Shown: in pieces, positions 41,466 to 51,293 of the stretch
How positions within the stretch are numbered: position 1 is the stretch's first letter
Layout: each line of letters begins with the position of its first letter
DNA from: Chloroflexota bacterium
Lineage (GTDB): Bacteria > Chloroflexota > UBA6077 > JACCZL01
Length of the DNA: 64,000 nucleotides
Direction of reading: 5' to 3'
Assembly (NCBI GenBank): GCA_030447245.1
Contig: JAUJPG010000002.1
Span: forward strand, 137,486-201,485
Program-made: the position numbers and the translations under genes
The notes under the pieces: generated by a model
The model's input: the letters and a program-made list of their open reading frames with translations, nothing else
The model's database searches: none
Told to the model about the DNA's origin: nothing

Positions 41466-41993
41466 TTACGGGCGCTCGCCGTCGTCGTCCTCGAGCTCGC
41501 GGAGGCCGGCGTTCACCGTACTGAGCGCCCGAGCCAGGCGCTCGCCGACCCGTCCCAGAACGAGCTGAGCATATCGCTCGGCCTCGGCACGGGTCTGCCG
41601 CGCTGCCGCCTCTGCCGAGTCCTGGAGCTCGAGTGCCCTGGCCTGCGCGGCCCTAACCACCGCGTGATCCTCGGTGAGCCTTTGAGCGCGCGTTTCAGCA
41701 CTGCGGATCAGCCGATCGGCCTCTCCGCGAGCCTGCGCCAGCAGCGTTTCCTGATCGGCCACGATGCGGCGGGCGTGGGCCATTTCGATCGGCAGCGAAA
41801 TGCGCATTTGATCCAAGATATTCAAGCATTCTTGCTCGTCGACGAGCGTCCGCGCGGTTAGCGGCAGCCGCGAGCCTTCGGCCAGCGCCTCCTCCAATCG
41901 GTCGAGCAGGTACATGAAATCGACGGCGCCCGGCTCGGGCGCGGTGCCTGATCCCGCGACTGGGTCTGAGGCGGAGATGCCGCGGGCGCTCAC
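41466..41993 (-). CDS. Coiled-coil protein next to coaD (DivIVA/V-ATPase subunit-like)
   Basis: 175 residues. The segment FMYLLDRLEEALAEGSRLPL with LVDEQECLNILDQMRISLPI is a short globular head. A long coiled coil rich in Ala, Glu and Arg follows (LAQARGEADRLIRSAETRAQ). Proteins of this build sit next to coaD in many Chloroflexota and Firmicutes and are often called cell-division initiation or ATPase-like proteins. Role not established. Its ATG overlaps the coaD stop (ATGA, 41990-41993). Confidence 0.75.
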   Translation of the reverse strand: MSARGISASDPVAGSGTAPEPGAVDFMYLLDRLEEALAEGSRLPLTARTLVDEQECLNILDQMRISLPIEMAHARRIVADQETLLAQARGEADRLIRSAETRAQRLTEDHAVVRAAQARALELQDSAEAAARQTRAEAERYAQLVLGRVGERLARALSTVNAGLRELEDDDGERP

Positions 41994-42529
41994 GGTCGCC
42001 CCTGCTGGAGCCGCGTCCGCAGAGCGTCGGCAACAGCTGGCGGCACGAGCCCCTCGAGCCGCGCCCCTCCCCTCGCGACGTCCTTCACGAGGGTCGAGCT
42101 CAGGAACGCGTATTCCAAAGCCCCTTGGAGGAACACCGTTTCGACGTCGGCTTCTAGATGACGGTTCATCTGGGCCATCTGGACCTCGTAGTCGAAGTCC
42201 GTCACGGCCCGGAGCCCCCGCACGATGCAGGCCGCGCGGTCACGGGCGTACGTGACGGTGAGGCCCGAGTAGCCGTCGACTACGACGTTCTGTGCACCCG
42301 CGGCGTGCAGTCCAGCCCGGAACAGATCAATGCGCTGCTCTGGGGAGAAGAGGAGCGACTTCGAGGGTCGGTCGTAGACGGCCACAATCAGACGGTCGAA
42401 CAGCCGGGCAGCGCGGCGCGCGATGTCTAGGTGTCCGTTGTGGACGGGATCAAACGAGCCGGCGTAGACGCCCACTCCGATGCGGTGAGCGCTCGGCGAG
42501 TCCAATAGGGACTCCTCCGCACCATTCAC
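41990..42529 (-). CDS. coaD: Pantetheine-phosphate adenylyltransferase
   Basis: Penultimate step of coenzyme A synthesis: ATP plus 4'-phosphopantetheine gives dephospho-CoA. 179 residues from the GTG at 42529. Family sequence: VGVYAGSFDPVHNGHLDIAR (nucleotidyltransferase HxGH), FDRLIVAVYDRPSKSLLFS, VDGYSGLTVTYARDRAACIV, RGLRAVTDFDYEVQMAQMNR and EYAFLSSTLVKDVARGG. The GTG overlaps the rsmD stop (GTGA at 42526-42529), supporting this start, though it leaves about 15 residues before the core. Confidence 0.95.
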   Translation of the reverse strand: MNGAEESLLDSPSAHRIGVGVYAGSFDPVHNGHLDIARRAARLFDRLIVAVYDRPSKSLLFSPEQRIDLFRAGLHAAGAQNVVVDGYSGLTVTYARDRAACIVRGLRAVTDFDYEVQMAQMNRHLEADVETVFLQGALEYAFLSSTLVKDVARGGARLEGLVPPAVADALRTRLQQGRP

Positions 42530-43164
42530 CCGGGGTCGGCCATGACGTACAGACTCACCGCGACCGTTCCATGCGCGTTCGTCTTCACCCGCTGCCACCC
42601 AGCCGATGATCCCGATTCGACGATCACGTCTGGCACCTCCGCGGAGCGCCGATGCTCCCACGCTGTAACGCCGGAGGGGCTGACGACATCACGGTTGACT
42701 AGACGGCTCAGCAGGGCAGGCACGTCCCCTTCGCCGTACGGCGGGTCGAGCAGTATTAGATCATAGGGGCCGGTCAATGTCGATGCTGCCTTCTGACTGG
42801 TCATTGCACGGACGGTGGCCCTGCCTTCGAGGCCAGATCGCGCGAGATTCGCCGCGATCGCCTTGCGCGCTTCGGCCGACGATTCCACGAGATCGGCGTG
42901 GGCGGCGCCGCGGCTGAGTGCCTCGATTGCCAGTGATCCACTACCCGCGTACAGCTCGAGCACGCGAGGCCAGGCCACGGCGACGGCGAACCGGGCCTCG
43001 TCCTCGTCACTCGCCCCCTCGTCGGGCTCAAATCCGCGTCGATAGGCTTCAGCCTCCAGAATCGAGAAGATGACTCCCTTGATCTTGTCGCCGGTCGGGC
43101 GGGTATCCGCGGTCGCTGGTGCCCGCAAAGGCCGGCCGCGGGCTGACCCCGCGATCACGCGCAT
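42526..43164 (-). CDS. rsmD: 16S rRNA (guanine966-N2)-methyltransferase
   Basis: 212 residues. RMRVIAG-type start (MRVIAGSARGRPLRAP), RPTGDKIKGVIFSIL, SAM-binding VLELYAGSGSLAIEALSRGA, VESSAEARKAIAANLARSGL and the catalytic DPPY in LILLDPPYGEGDVPALL. An insertion of about 15 acidic residues (EPDEGASDEDEAR) lies before motif I. A longer frame to 43404 starts in unrelated sequence. The ATG at 43164 gives the normal length. Coupled to coaD. Confidence 0.95.
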   Translation of the reverse strand: MRVIAGSARGRPLRAPATADTRPTGDKIKGVIFSILEAEAYRRGFEPDEGASDEDEARFAVAVAWPRVLELYAGSGSLAIEALSRGAAHADLVESSAEARKAIAANLARSGLEGRATVRAMTSQKAASTLTGPYDLILLDPPYGEGDVPALLSRLVNRDVVSPSGVTAWEHRRSAEVPDVIVESGSSAGWQRVKTNAHGTVAVSLYVMADPG

Positions 43165-43192
43165 GTGAGCCCTCTCTGGTGGGTTCCGCCCT

Positions 43193-44137
43193 TCACGCCG
43201 TGAGCAGTGGGCGAACGTCGCGCGCAAAGAAGTCGATAGCTTCGAGCATCGGCGTGACGGATTCGCGAGGGAACGCGGCCAGGACAACATGCTCGATCCC
43301 AGCGTCCGCGTAGCACCGAACCGTGTCGGCCGCCTGCTCGGCGCTGCCGACCAGATCCCACTCTCGAGGCTCACCCTGTGGGCCCGTACCGGGCGCGTAC
43401 GCACTGAGCACGGCCGAGAGGGTTACCTCTTCCGGTGACCGTCCAGCCTGGCTGAGCAACGCGTGGAGTGTGGTCGCACCGGCCCGCAGCTCGGCCAGCC
43501 CCATGCGGATGACGTGCCAACCGTCACCCAGTTCGGCAGCGCGACGGATCGAACGCCGCCCGTGTCCGCCCACCCATATCGGCGGTCCTTTCGGCTGTGC
43601 TGGTTTGGGCATCGCTCGAATCGCGTCGAAGCGGTAGACGTCGCCCTCGAACGAGACATCGCCCTGCTGGGTCCAGACGGCGCGATAGAGGCGCAGCGCC
43701 TCATCGGTAGCCAGACCCCGCCGCTCGAAGGTGTCTACCCCCAGGGCGGCGAACTCCTCGCGCATCCAGCCGGCGCCAACCCCGAGGATCGTACGGCCTC
43801 CGGCCAGCGCGTCGAGCGTAGCCCACTGCTTGGCAACGACCAACGGCTGGCGCTGCGGGAGCACGAGCACGCTCGTCCCGAGCGCCACACGCCGGGTCCG
43901 GCCAGCCAGGAAGGCGAGCGTGGCGAACGGCTCAAAGAAGTTTTGCGAAGCATCTGGCGAGAAGGTCCCTGGCGGCCCGTAGGGGTAGGCGGCCTCGTCG
44001 ATTCGGCTCGGCACCACGACGTGGTCCGAGACCCAGACTGAATCGAAGCCGAGCGCCTCGGCTCGCTCACCGAGCGGGACGATCGTGTCCGCGCTTGCCC
44101 AGACGCCGCCGTTCGCCAGGTGAACGCCGAACTTCAT
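43193..44137 (-). CDS. LLM-class flavin-dependent oxidoreductase (F420-type)
   Basis: 314 residues of the luciferase-like monooxygenase fold. It starts KFGVHLANGGVWASADTIVP, with GFDSVWVSDHVVVPSRI, RTRRVALGTSVLVLPQRQPL, GGRTILGVGAGWMREEFAAL and KGPPIWVGGHGRRSIRRAAE. These match the TIGR03619-like subgroup, commonly predicted to use cofactor F420. Substrate unknown. It sits 28 bases upstream of rsmD and may share its transcript. Confidence 0.9.
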   Translation of the reverse strand: MKFGVHLANGGVWASADTIVPLGERAEALGFDSVWVSDHVVVPSRIDEAAYPYGPPGTFSPDASQNFFEPFATLAFLAGRTRRVALGTSVLVLPQRQPLVVAKQWATLDALAGGRTILGVGAGWMREEFAALGVDTFERRGLATDEALRLYRAVWTQQGDVSFEGDVYRFDAIRAMPKPAQPKGPPIWVGGHGRRSIRRAAELGDGWHVIRMGLAELRAGATTLHALLSQAGRSPEEVTLSAVLSAYAPGTGPQGEPREWDLVGSAEQAADTVRCYADAGIEHVVLAAFPRESVTPMLEAIDFFARDVRPLLTA

Positions 44138-44413
44138 CCTGTCCTCCTGCCCGTGCCTCAGTCGGCCACCATGTGCCGACCCGAGGCTGTCCGACCCACG
44201 TGTTGCTTAGGATAGGCCGGGACCATCGCACCCGCAACGCGCGACCCTGCTCAGGTGCGCTCGGAAAGGTGCAAGTGTGAAGACCCGGTCGCGAAGGACT
44301 GCCCGCCCGGGGTCGGCACGGGTGCCGTTCTGGTCCCGCTTGATCTTCAGCTGGCTCCAAACTAGCTGGCAGGTGGGAGCTAGACGCCTGGCCGGTGTAG
44401 GTACAATAGGCTC

Positions 44414-45310
44414 ATGAGCGTCTTACGCGCGACACACCGTCCCATCTTGCGGCGCCCAGTGCTACTGACGGCCTTTGGCGGGTGGGGCGATGCTGGCAGT
44501 GCGGCGACCGGCGCCCTCGGCTACCTACTTGGCGATCCGCCACCGCCCACCTGTGCCACGCTCGATCCGGAGGCGTGCTTCGACTTCACTGTGGAGCGTC
44601 CGGTTACGCGTCGGAATAGTGACGGCCGCTGGCGACTCGAGTACCCTGAGATCGCGTTCTATCCACTCGAGCGGCCAGGTTCCGAGCGCGACCTGCTGCT
44701 CCTGCGCGGCCCGGAACCGCACACGAATTGGCCGACGCTGGCTCGGGCGATCAGCGAGTACGCGGCCGAGCAGGACGTCGAGCTGGCGTTGACCGCCGGC
44801 GCCTTCGTGGGGGCGGTGTCACATCGCAAGATTCCGCTGGTGCGCCGGACGCCCAATTCGGAGATGGACCTGCGGCTGGCGACGCTCGGTATGGACGACA
44901 CGTCGTACGCCGGGCCAACCGCGTTCGTGACGGCCGTGCTGCACGCGCTTGACGATGTCGGCATTCCCGCGGCCAGCATCTGGGCCGCCGGTCCGCCATA
45001 TCTGGGTGCGCCGAATCCGTCGCTCAGCCTGGCGCTGCTCGAGGGGTTTGAGCGGGTGATCGAGCTACCGTTGGACCTTAACCGATTGCGCGGCCTGTCC
45101 ACCGACTTCCTCCGCAAGGTCGAGGAGGCGCTGAAAGAGAACCCCGAGATCGCCGAGCGCCTGCGCCAACTCGTCGACCTGGGCGAAACCGATGAGCAGG
45201 AGGTCCAGCCCGAGGGACCGCCGGATCTGCCCTCGGGCCGCGACCTCGTGGACGAGCTCGAACGTTTCCTCAAAGAGACTCGCGGCAACGTCGATCCACC
45301 AGGAGGATGA
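44414..45310 (+). CDS. PAC2-family (proteasome-assembly-chaperone-like) protein
   Basis: 298 residues. N-terminal RPVLLTAFGGWGDAGSAATG, then DLLLLRGPEPHTNWPTLARA, LALTAGAFVGAVSHRKIPLV and GPTAFVTAVLHALDDVGIPA, the usual PAC2 order. The C-terminal helical tail has an acidic linker. A TACAAT box at 44402-44407 ends only six bases before the ATG, so the transcript is probably leaderless. Bacterial PAC2 proteins have no settled function. No proteasome gene is in view. Confidence 0.85.
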   Translation: MSVLRATHRPILRRPVLLTAFGGWGDAGSAATGALGYLLGDPPPPTCATLDPEACFDFTVERPVTRRNSDGRWRLEYPEIAFYPLERPGSERDLLLLRGPEPHTNWPTLARAISEYAAEQDVELALTAGAFVGAVSHRKIPLVRRTPNSEMDLRLATLGMDDTSYAGPTAFVTAVLHALDDVGIPAASIWAAGPPYLGAPNPSLSLALLEGFERVIELPLDLNRLRGLSTDFLRKVEEALKENPEIAERLRQLVDLGETDEQEVQPEGPPDLPSGRDLVDELERFLKETRGNVDPPGG

Positions 45311-45368
45311 GTGGGTCAGAGGCAGCCGCCAACTTCGGGGTCTCCATCCGGTTGAGCGTCACGCTCGT

Positions 45369-45695
45369 ATGCTGAACGCGAAGAACCATCCGCCCGATAA
45401 GCGGCATCGGGGGATCAACACCTTGAATATCACCGTGCGGATCGGAATGTACCTCGCCGCGGCCGTGACGCTCACAGGCGCCGCGGTTCTCGGTGCGGAG
45501 GCTGGGTCGGCCCAGGCTCCGGCCGATCAGATTTCCGCAACGAGCGCCGTGCAGCACGGCGCAGACCATGGGGACTCTTGGGCGCAGGCGATTCCCGCCG
45601 CCGTGGCGCGCCGCCAGGGCGATGGGTTCGGTCGCGAGGTGTTCGTGGCTAACTGCGCCGGCTGCCACCGACGCGACTGGAGTACGACTGCATAG
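45369..45695 (+). pseudogene. Truncated exported c-type cytochrome
   Basis: 108 residues. After an unusual hydrophilic lead comes a signal-like helix (MYLAAAVTLTGAAVLGAEAG), then an Ala/His-rich stretch and REVFVANCAGCHRRDWSTTA before the stop. CAGCH is a heme-c attachment site, but a normal class I cytochrome needs about 70 more residues with a distal Met. The sequence stops just after the heme site, where the convergent SDR gene ends. It looks like a 3'-truncated gene. Confidence 0.55.
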
Positions 45696-45696
45696 C

Positions 45697-46482
45697 CTAC
45701 GGCATCCACGCGCCGCCGTTCACATGCTGCGTCTGGCCTGTCACGTACGCCGCATCGTCGCTGCACAGGAACAGTGCTGTGGGGAGCATATCCTCGGGTT
45801 GCGCCATTCGGCCGAGGGGGATCTGGCTTCCCGCGGCCGCTATCTCCTCCTCGCCCATCCCCGCCCGTGGCTGGTCGGTGTCGGTGAGGCCGGGAGCTAT
45901 GGCGTTGACTCTGATCCGGTGCGGCGCCAGTTCGAGGGCCAGGTTGCGAGTGAAAGCGACGATGCCGGCCTTGCTGGCGGCATAGTGAGTCCCGCGCACG
46001 GCAGGCCGGAATGCCGCGACCGAGGCGACGTTCAGAATGCTGCCACCCTGTCCCCGCTCGACCATTGCCCGCGCCGCCGCCTGTGAACACAAGAACGTAC
46101 CTTTCAAATTGACACCGAGCACCAGGTCCCAGGTTTCCTCGTCCATGTCGAGCGCGGTCGCCCGCGGGAATATGCCAGCGTTGTTGATCAGTACATCAAT
46201 CCGGCCGTAGCGATCGACGGCCGCCCGTACCATCTCCTTCGCGTCGACTGCCCGCGACACGTCGGCCTGGAGGCTGAGCGCTGCTCCCCCCGCCGCCTCG
46301 ACTAGCTGCGCCGTCTGAGCCGCGTTCGGTGCGTCGAGATCGGCGGCCACCAGGGCGGCCCCCTCGCGTGCGAAGCCAAGCGCAAAGGCCCGTCCAATGC
46401 CCTTGCCGGCTCCGGTGACAAGTGCAACCTTACCGCTGAACCGCCCTTGCCCCAAGCAGCTCTCCGCCTCGCCGAACGTCAT
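45697..46482 (-). CDS. SDR-family oxidoreductase
   Basis: About 261 residues from the ATG at 46482; an upstream ATG at 46539 adds 19 non-conserved residues. Cofactor loop VTGAGKGIGRAFALGF, Asp in VAADLDAPN favouring NAD, VLINNAGIFPRATAL, catalytic Ser in ILNVASVAAF, Tyr and Lys in HYAASKAGIVAF, and the end QTQHVNGGAWMP. A typical FabG-like dehydrogenase of unknown substrate. Confidence 0.92.
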   Translation of the reverse strand: MTFGEAESCLGQGRFSGKVALVTGAGKGIGRAFALGFAREGAALVAADLDAPNAAQTAQLVEAAGGAALSLQADVSRAVDAKEMVRAAVDRYGRIDVLINNAGIFPRATALDMDEETWDLVLGVNLKGTFLCSQAAARAMVERGQGGSILNVASVAAFRPAVRGTHYAASKAGIVAFTRNLALELAPHRIRVNAIAPGLTDTDQPRAGMGEEEIAAAGSQIPLGRMAQPEDMLPTALFLCSDDAAYVTGQTQHVNGGAWMP

Positions 46483-46848
46483 CGACCAGCTGCACGGTAC
46501 TCCGCGGAGCTGTTGAAGGACAACTCCGCCTGTTGTCACGTCCCCAGTCTTCGAGTCGGACGGCCGGTCTCACGAGTGTCCGAGGCAACCGCCGGGGAGC
46601 ACTGCCTCGTCCTTGTCGGCGAGGATCTTGAGGTCGACCTGACTCTCACCCACGAGGTTTCTTCGATTGAGCCCTACTGGTCTTGCGATGGGGCTCTTGG
46701 ACACTCCGCGGTGCCTGAGTACGTCCAAGGGGCGCGCGGCACGCTCGCGTCCGCGGCGCTCAGGAACGCCGACTTGGTTCGAGCGTAGCGTGGGTCTACG
46801 CAGCACGAATTCTCCAGTAAGGAGAGGGCACATGGGAGTGGCCCCCGG
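46483..46848. other. Intergenic stretch between the SDR and EamA genes
   Basis: About 365 bases without a supported gene. It should contain the SDR promoter on the minus strand. TCTCC-AGTAA-GGAGA at 46811-46825 is a small hairpin 25-40 bases past the EamA stop but has no T-run, so it is at best a weak terminator. Confidence 0.4.
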
Positions 46849-47838
46849 TCAGGCCGCCGGGGGGACCCCTCGGGCTGGCGGCTTGACCGCCCGGCCGGCG
46901 GCGACTACTGCGACGACAGCGGCCCCTGCCAGAGCGGTCGGAACAGTGATCGACTCGCCGAGGAGCAGAACCGACCACAGCAGAGTCAGGACTGGCTGCA
47001 TAAGCGACAGTTGACCAACGCGGGCAATGCCGCCAAGAGCGAGCCCGCGGTACCAGGCGAAAAACGCGAGGAGCATGCTTCCCGCCGTGATGTACGCGAA
47101 ACCGATCCAGGCCGAGGGCCCGGCTGATAGCCCATGTTGAGCAGCCACCAGCCCGACAGGTGCAATGATGAACGGCGCGGCGAGGATGAGCGCCCAGCAG
47201 GTTACCTGCCAGCCTCCAAGCTCGCGCGCCAAACGGCCCCCCTCAGCATAGCCAGCGCCTGCGGCCGCGACGGCTGCGAGAAGCAGCAGGTCGGCCGTCT
47301 GGGGCGCGCCGACACCGACGGCCGCCGCGAAGAGTAGGATTGCGCCGAGCCCCACCAGGCTGACTAGCCAGAAAAGGCCGGATGGGCGCTCTCCGCCGCG
47401 TGCCGTCGCCATGAGCGCGGTCGCCAGTGGCAGCAGGCCGGCGACCACGGCAGCATGGGCGGCTGGCACCATGGTGAGCGCCCAGGCCGAGAGCAGCGGG
47501 AAACCGATCACAACCCCTCCGGCGACGATGACCAGCCCGGTCCAGTAGCGTCGTTCCGGCACGTGCTCACGCCGAACCGCGAGGAAGAAAGCGGCGAGGA
47601 CGGCCGCTCCGAGCGCCCGGCCAAGCCCGACGAATGTCCCGTCCAGCTCAGCGACGGCTACCTTGGTGGCCGGAAAGGTGACGCTGAAGGTGAGCACGCC
47701 CAGCGCTCCCCACAGCAGCCCCTGTACGTCGTCGCTGAGACCTGGCGGGTCGCCAGACGGCGTCGCACGGCTCGACTCCGGACCAGCAGAACGGTCCGTC
47801 ACCGCGGCGCGGCCTTGGCTCTGCACGAGGAGACACAT
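46849..47838 (-). CDS. EamA/DMT-family transporter
   Basis: About 329 residues from the ATG at 47838; the longer frame to 47982 has a hydrophilic, non-conserved lead. Ten membrane helices in two EamA halves: LLWGALGVLTFSVTFPATKV, ALGAAVLAAFFLAVR and VIAGGVVIGFPLLSAWAL in the first; LLLLAAVAAAGAGYAEGGRL, AYITAGSMLLAFFAWYRGLA and QPVLTLLWSVLLLGESITVP in the second. Likely exports or imports amino acids or metabolites; substrate unknown. Confidence 0.9.
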   Translation of the reverse strand: MCLLVQSQGRAAVTDRSAGPESSRATPSGDPPGLSDDVQGLLWGALGVLTFSVTFPATKVAVAELDGTFVGLGRALGAAVLAAFFLAVRREHVPERRYWTGLVIVAGGVVIGFPLLSAWALTMVPAAHAAVVAGLLPLATALMATARGGERPSGLFWLVSLVGLGAILLFAAAVGVGAPQTADLLLLAAVAAAGAGYAEGGRLARELGGWQVTCWALILAAPFIIAPVGLVAAQHGLSAGPSAWIGFAYITAGSMLLAFFAWYRGLALGGIARVGQLSLMQPVLTLLWSVLLLGESITVPTALAGAAVVAVVAAGRAVKPPARGVPPAA

Positions 47839-48098
47839 CGCCCCGGCCTGGTTGGCTGACGCGCCACGGACGACTGGGTCCGCCGAGTGCCGACCGCGAG
47901 GCTGACGATGGGGACTATCTTGTCGGGCTTTCCCGTGCCTGGGATCGTCAATTCGATGGCGCTCGTGGTATCGCATTTCCATGGATCGTCCGTGCTACCG
48001 AAGAGGAGATCACTCTACCCGCCTGGGCCTCCGACCTTCTCGGTGCCGCCGACCAGCGCAGTCCGCGGGACCAACGTTCTCCGGCAGGAGCGGTTAGC

Positions 48099-49709
48099 TT
48101 ACATGCGGAAGATGCCGAATTTGGTGGGCGGGATGGGGGCGTTGATGGCAGCAGAGATGCCCAGCGCGAGCGCCTGGCGGGTCTCCGTCGGATCGAGTAT
48201 CCCGTCGTCCCAGAGGCGGGCGGTGCTGTAGAGTGGGTCGCCTTCAAGCTCGTACTTCTGCAACGTCGGTGCCTTGAACGCAGCTTGCTGTTCTGACGTC
48301 ATCGCAGGTTCGCCGGCGCCGGCCGCGCGATCCTCCCGCACGGTCAGCAGGACGCTGGCTGCCTGCTCGCCGCCCATCACCGAGATCCGGCTGTTCGGCC
48401 ACAGCCAGAGCTGCCGCGGCCCGTATGCCCGGCCACACATCGCGTAGTTGCCAGCGCCGAACGAGCCGCCGATGATGACCGTGAACTTCGGTACCTGGGC
48501 GTTCGCCACGGCCATGACCATCTTGGCACCGTCGCGCGCAAGGCCGCGATTTTCCGATTCGCGGCCAACCATGAAGCCGGTGATGTTCTGTAAGAAGACG
48601 AGTGGCACGCGGCGCCGGCAGCACAGCTCGATGAAGTGCGCCGTCTTAAGTGCGCTCTCCGAAAAGAGGATCCCGTTGTTCGCCACGATCCCAACCGGGA
48701 AGCCCATCAGACGTGCAAAGCCGCAGATGATCGTCGTCCCATAGCGGGCTTTGAATTCATCCAGGTTGCTGTCGTCAACCAGCCTGGCGATCACTTCGCG
48801 CGCATCGAACTGGCGACGGAGATTGGTCGGGATCAGTCCATAGAGCTCCTCCGGATCGTAGCGCGGTGGCCGTGTCGGAGTGACCTCCCAGCGTAGCTTC
48901 TTGCGGTCGGTCAAATTGGCAACGATCCGGCGAGTGATGGCCAGAGCGTGCTCATCGTCCTGCGCAAAGTGGTCGGCCACGCCGGACTCGCGCGTGTGGA
49001 CGTCCGCTCCACCCAACTCCTCGGCGCTCACGATCTCGCCCGTCGCCGCCTTGACGAGCGGCGGACCGCCGATGAAAATCGTGCCTGTGCCGCGCACAAT
49101 AACCGTCTCGTCGCTCATAGCCGGCACGTAGGCGCCGCCGGCCGTGCACGATCCCATCACCACCGCGATTTGGGCGATGCCGCGGGCCGACATCTGGGCC
49201 TGGTTGTAGAAGATCCTGCCGAAGTGGTCGCGATCTGGAAAGACGTCAGCTTGAAGGGGCAGGAACGCCCCGCCAGAGTCGACGAGGTACAGGCACGGCA
49301 GACGGTTCTGTTCGGCGATCTCCTGCGCCCGGAGGTGCTTCTTGACGGTGAGCGGATAGTACGTACCACCCTTAACGGTGGAGTCGTTCGCTACCAGCAT
49401 CACCTCGCGACCTTCGACCCGGCTGATGCCGGTGACGATGCCGGCCGCGGGCGTATCGTCCTCGTAGACGTCCGAGGCGGCAAGCGGACTGAGCTCCAGG
49501 AATGGTGCTTCGGGATCACACAGACGGGCGATGCGCTCGCGGGCCAACAGCTTGCCGCGCTTGTGGTGGCGCGCGACCGCCACTGTCCCACCGCCCGCAT
49601 GGGCGTGGCGGATCCGCTGCCGCAGGTCGTCTACGAGCGCCCGATTGTGGGCCGCGTTACGTAGGAACTGCTCATCGTGCGGGTGGACCGTGGTGCCCAG
49701 GATCGCCAT
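48099..49709 (-). CDS. Biotin-dependent acyl-CoA carboxylase carboxyltransferase subunit (MccB/AccD-like)
   Basis: 536 residues from the ATG at 49709. It moves carboxyl from biotin to an acyl-CoA. Both crotonase-like halves are present: [60 protein letters not shown] and [20 protein letters not shown] in the first; [36 protein letters not shown] and [20 protein letters not shown] in the second. The [10 protein letters not shown] and [12 protein letters not shown] segments point to methylcrotonyl-CoA or related branched acyl-CoA carboxylases. No biotin-carboxylase subunit is adjacent in the window. Confidence 0.92.
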   Translation of the reverse strand: MAILGTTVHPHDEQFLRNAAHNRALVDDLRQRIRHAHAGGGTVAVARHHKRGKLLARERIARLCDPEAPFLELSPLAASDVYEDDTPAAGIVTGISRVEGREVMLVANDSTVKGGTYYPLTVKKHLRAQEIAEQNRLPCLYLVDSGGAFLPLQADVFPDRDHFGRIFYNQAQMSARGIAQIAVVMGSCTAGGAYVPAMSDETVIVRGTGTIFIGGPPLVKAATGEIVSAEELGGADVHTRESGVADHFAQDDEHALAITRRIVANLTDRKKLRWEVTPTRPPRYDPEELYGLIPTNLRRQFDAREVIARLVDDSNLDEFKARYGTTIICGFARLMGFPVGIVANNGILFSESALKTAHFIELCCRRRVPLVFLQNITGFMVGRESENRGLARDGAKMVMAVANAQVPKFTVIIGGSFGAGNYAMCGRAYGPRQLWLWPNSRISVMGGEQAASVLLTVREDRAAGAGEPAMTSEQQAAFKAPTLQKYELEGDPLYSTARLWDDGILDPTETRQALALGISAAINAPIPPTKFGIFRM

Positions 49710-49755
49710 CGCGGGACAGCGTAGCGTGCTCGGCGCGGTTGGCACCAACGTGATC

Positions 49756-49761
49756 TATAAT
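49756..49761 (+). promoter_or_regulatory. Probable -10 box of the S41 protease gene
   Basis: TATAAT ends nine bases before the GTG at 49771, which would make the transcript leaderless or nearly so. No clear -35 element. Confidence 0.4.
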
Positions 49762-49770
49762 CCATCCGCT

Positions 49771-51293
49771 GTGGACGGGAGGCGTAGCGCGGTGCGGGAG
49801 CGAAGGGTGGGGCTGCCGCCGCGTGGCGCTCTCGCATCCATGTTGCTTGCAATGGCGCTGCTCCTCGAAGCGTGCAGCAGCACTGCCGGCGGGGCCAGGG
49901 TCCCCGGCGGGCCATCCGGCGCGGGCGGCAACCGCCGCGGTGACACGGTCGGGGAACGTGCCGATGCCACGACGCCGCGCGATGCGTCAGGTCGATCAGG
50001 TCAGGAACAGGGCGATGACCGCGCGAGCGCCAGCGGTCCCGGCGCGGTGGACGGTACGCTCACCTCGTCCGACCTCGGCTTGGTGTACCAATTGATCCTT
50101 GACCGGTATGTCGATCAGGTCGATCATGCCGCACTGGTACAGGCAGCGAATGGAGCGGTTCGCGAGACGGCGATGCGCGATAGCGCCCTGCCGATCGACA
50201 CGGCGCCGCTCGATTTCGCCCCGCCGCCAGCGGGCAGTCCGCAGCGGGACTGGCAGAATTTCGCGCGCGCATACGAGGCGGTGAGCCAGAAACATCCGGG
50301 TGCGCGCGGCAGCCACGCGGCCCGACTGGGCCGCTCTGCGCCGGATGTTGGCCAGCCTGGGCGACAATCACTCCGTGTTCATTGAACCGGAAGAATATCG
50401 GCGGATGAACGAGAGCAACTACAGCGGCATCGGGGTGCGGATGTCTCGGCCTGCCGAGAGCGAGTTGCCGGGTCATCGTCGAAGTATTCCTGAACAGCCC
50501 CGCCGCCCGCGCCGGGCCTCAAGGCCGGGCGACCGTCTCGCCGCCGTGGACGGCAAGCTCGTCGAGGGGCGCTCGACTACGGAGGTCGTCTCGGGCATCC
50601 GAGGTCCGCAGGGTTCGCCCGTCAAGCTAACGATTGAGCGACGCGGCCAACCGGGTCAAGAGGTCACGATCACTCGCGCACCCGTCGAAGCACCGCGCGT
50701 GGAAGGGGCGATCCGCGGCAATGTCTTCGGTATTGTGCGCGTTCGGACCTTGCGGACGGCGTCCCCGGAGGCCGTCGAGCAGGTATTGACTCAGGGCGTA
50801 ACCGTGGCGCTCGGCCTGGGTGGTGGACCTCCGCGGCAACAACGGTGGAGCACTGAACGCCATGGCTCGCGTGGCTACTAACTTCGTGGAAAACCGACCA
50901 ATTGGTGTAGCCGTCAACCGGGCGGGCAGTCGTGAGCCGATCAATGCCGAGGGTCGTCCCGCGATTCCGCGCACGCCCGTGGTCGTGCTTGTCGACCAGG
51001 AAACCGCCTCTGGCGCCGAGGTCCTTGCAGCAGCGCTCAAGGAGTACCAGGTGGGGCCGATCGTCGGTGCCACAACGGCCGGGAACGTCGGAATCGCGGA
51101 GCCGCACCGTCTTGCGGACGGGTCAGCGGTGCAGATCACCGTTCGTCGCTTGCTGTCACCGTCTGGCGCGCAGATCGAGACCGTGGGCGTGCAGCCGGCC
51201 GTCCCGGTTCAGCTCACGGTGGCGGATCGGGAACGCGGAGACGACCCACAGCTGGCGCGGGCGCTCGAACTGCTCGTGGGGAACGTCCGCTAG
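49771..51293 (+). CDS. Exported S41-family (C-terminal processing) protease lipoprotein, frameshifted
   Basis: About 500 residues after correction. Signal with lipobox (LLAMALLLEAC), a low-complexity tether, then LVYQLILDRYVDQVDHAALV. Frame changes near 50310, 50465, 50515-50530 and 50815 are mostly an extra G or C; the text stays S41-like across them. It includes MLASLGDNHSVFIEPEEYRR, the PDZ segment VIVEVFLNSPAARAGLKAGD, DLRGNNGGALNAMARVATNF and VLVDQETASGAEVLAAALKE with the catalytic Ser region (ASGAE). The usual Lys in G-x-x-T-x-G-K is replaced (GATTAGNVG), so it may be inactive. GTG start with TATAAT close by. Confidence 0.7.

Noticed and set aside
46811-46825. Rho-independent terminator after the EamA gene
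   Set aside because: Five-base stem without a T-run on the relevant strand.
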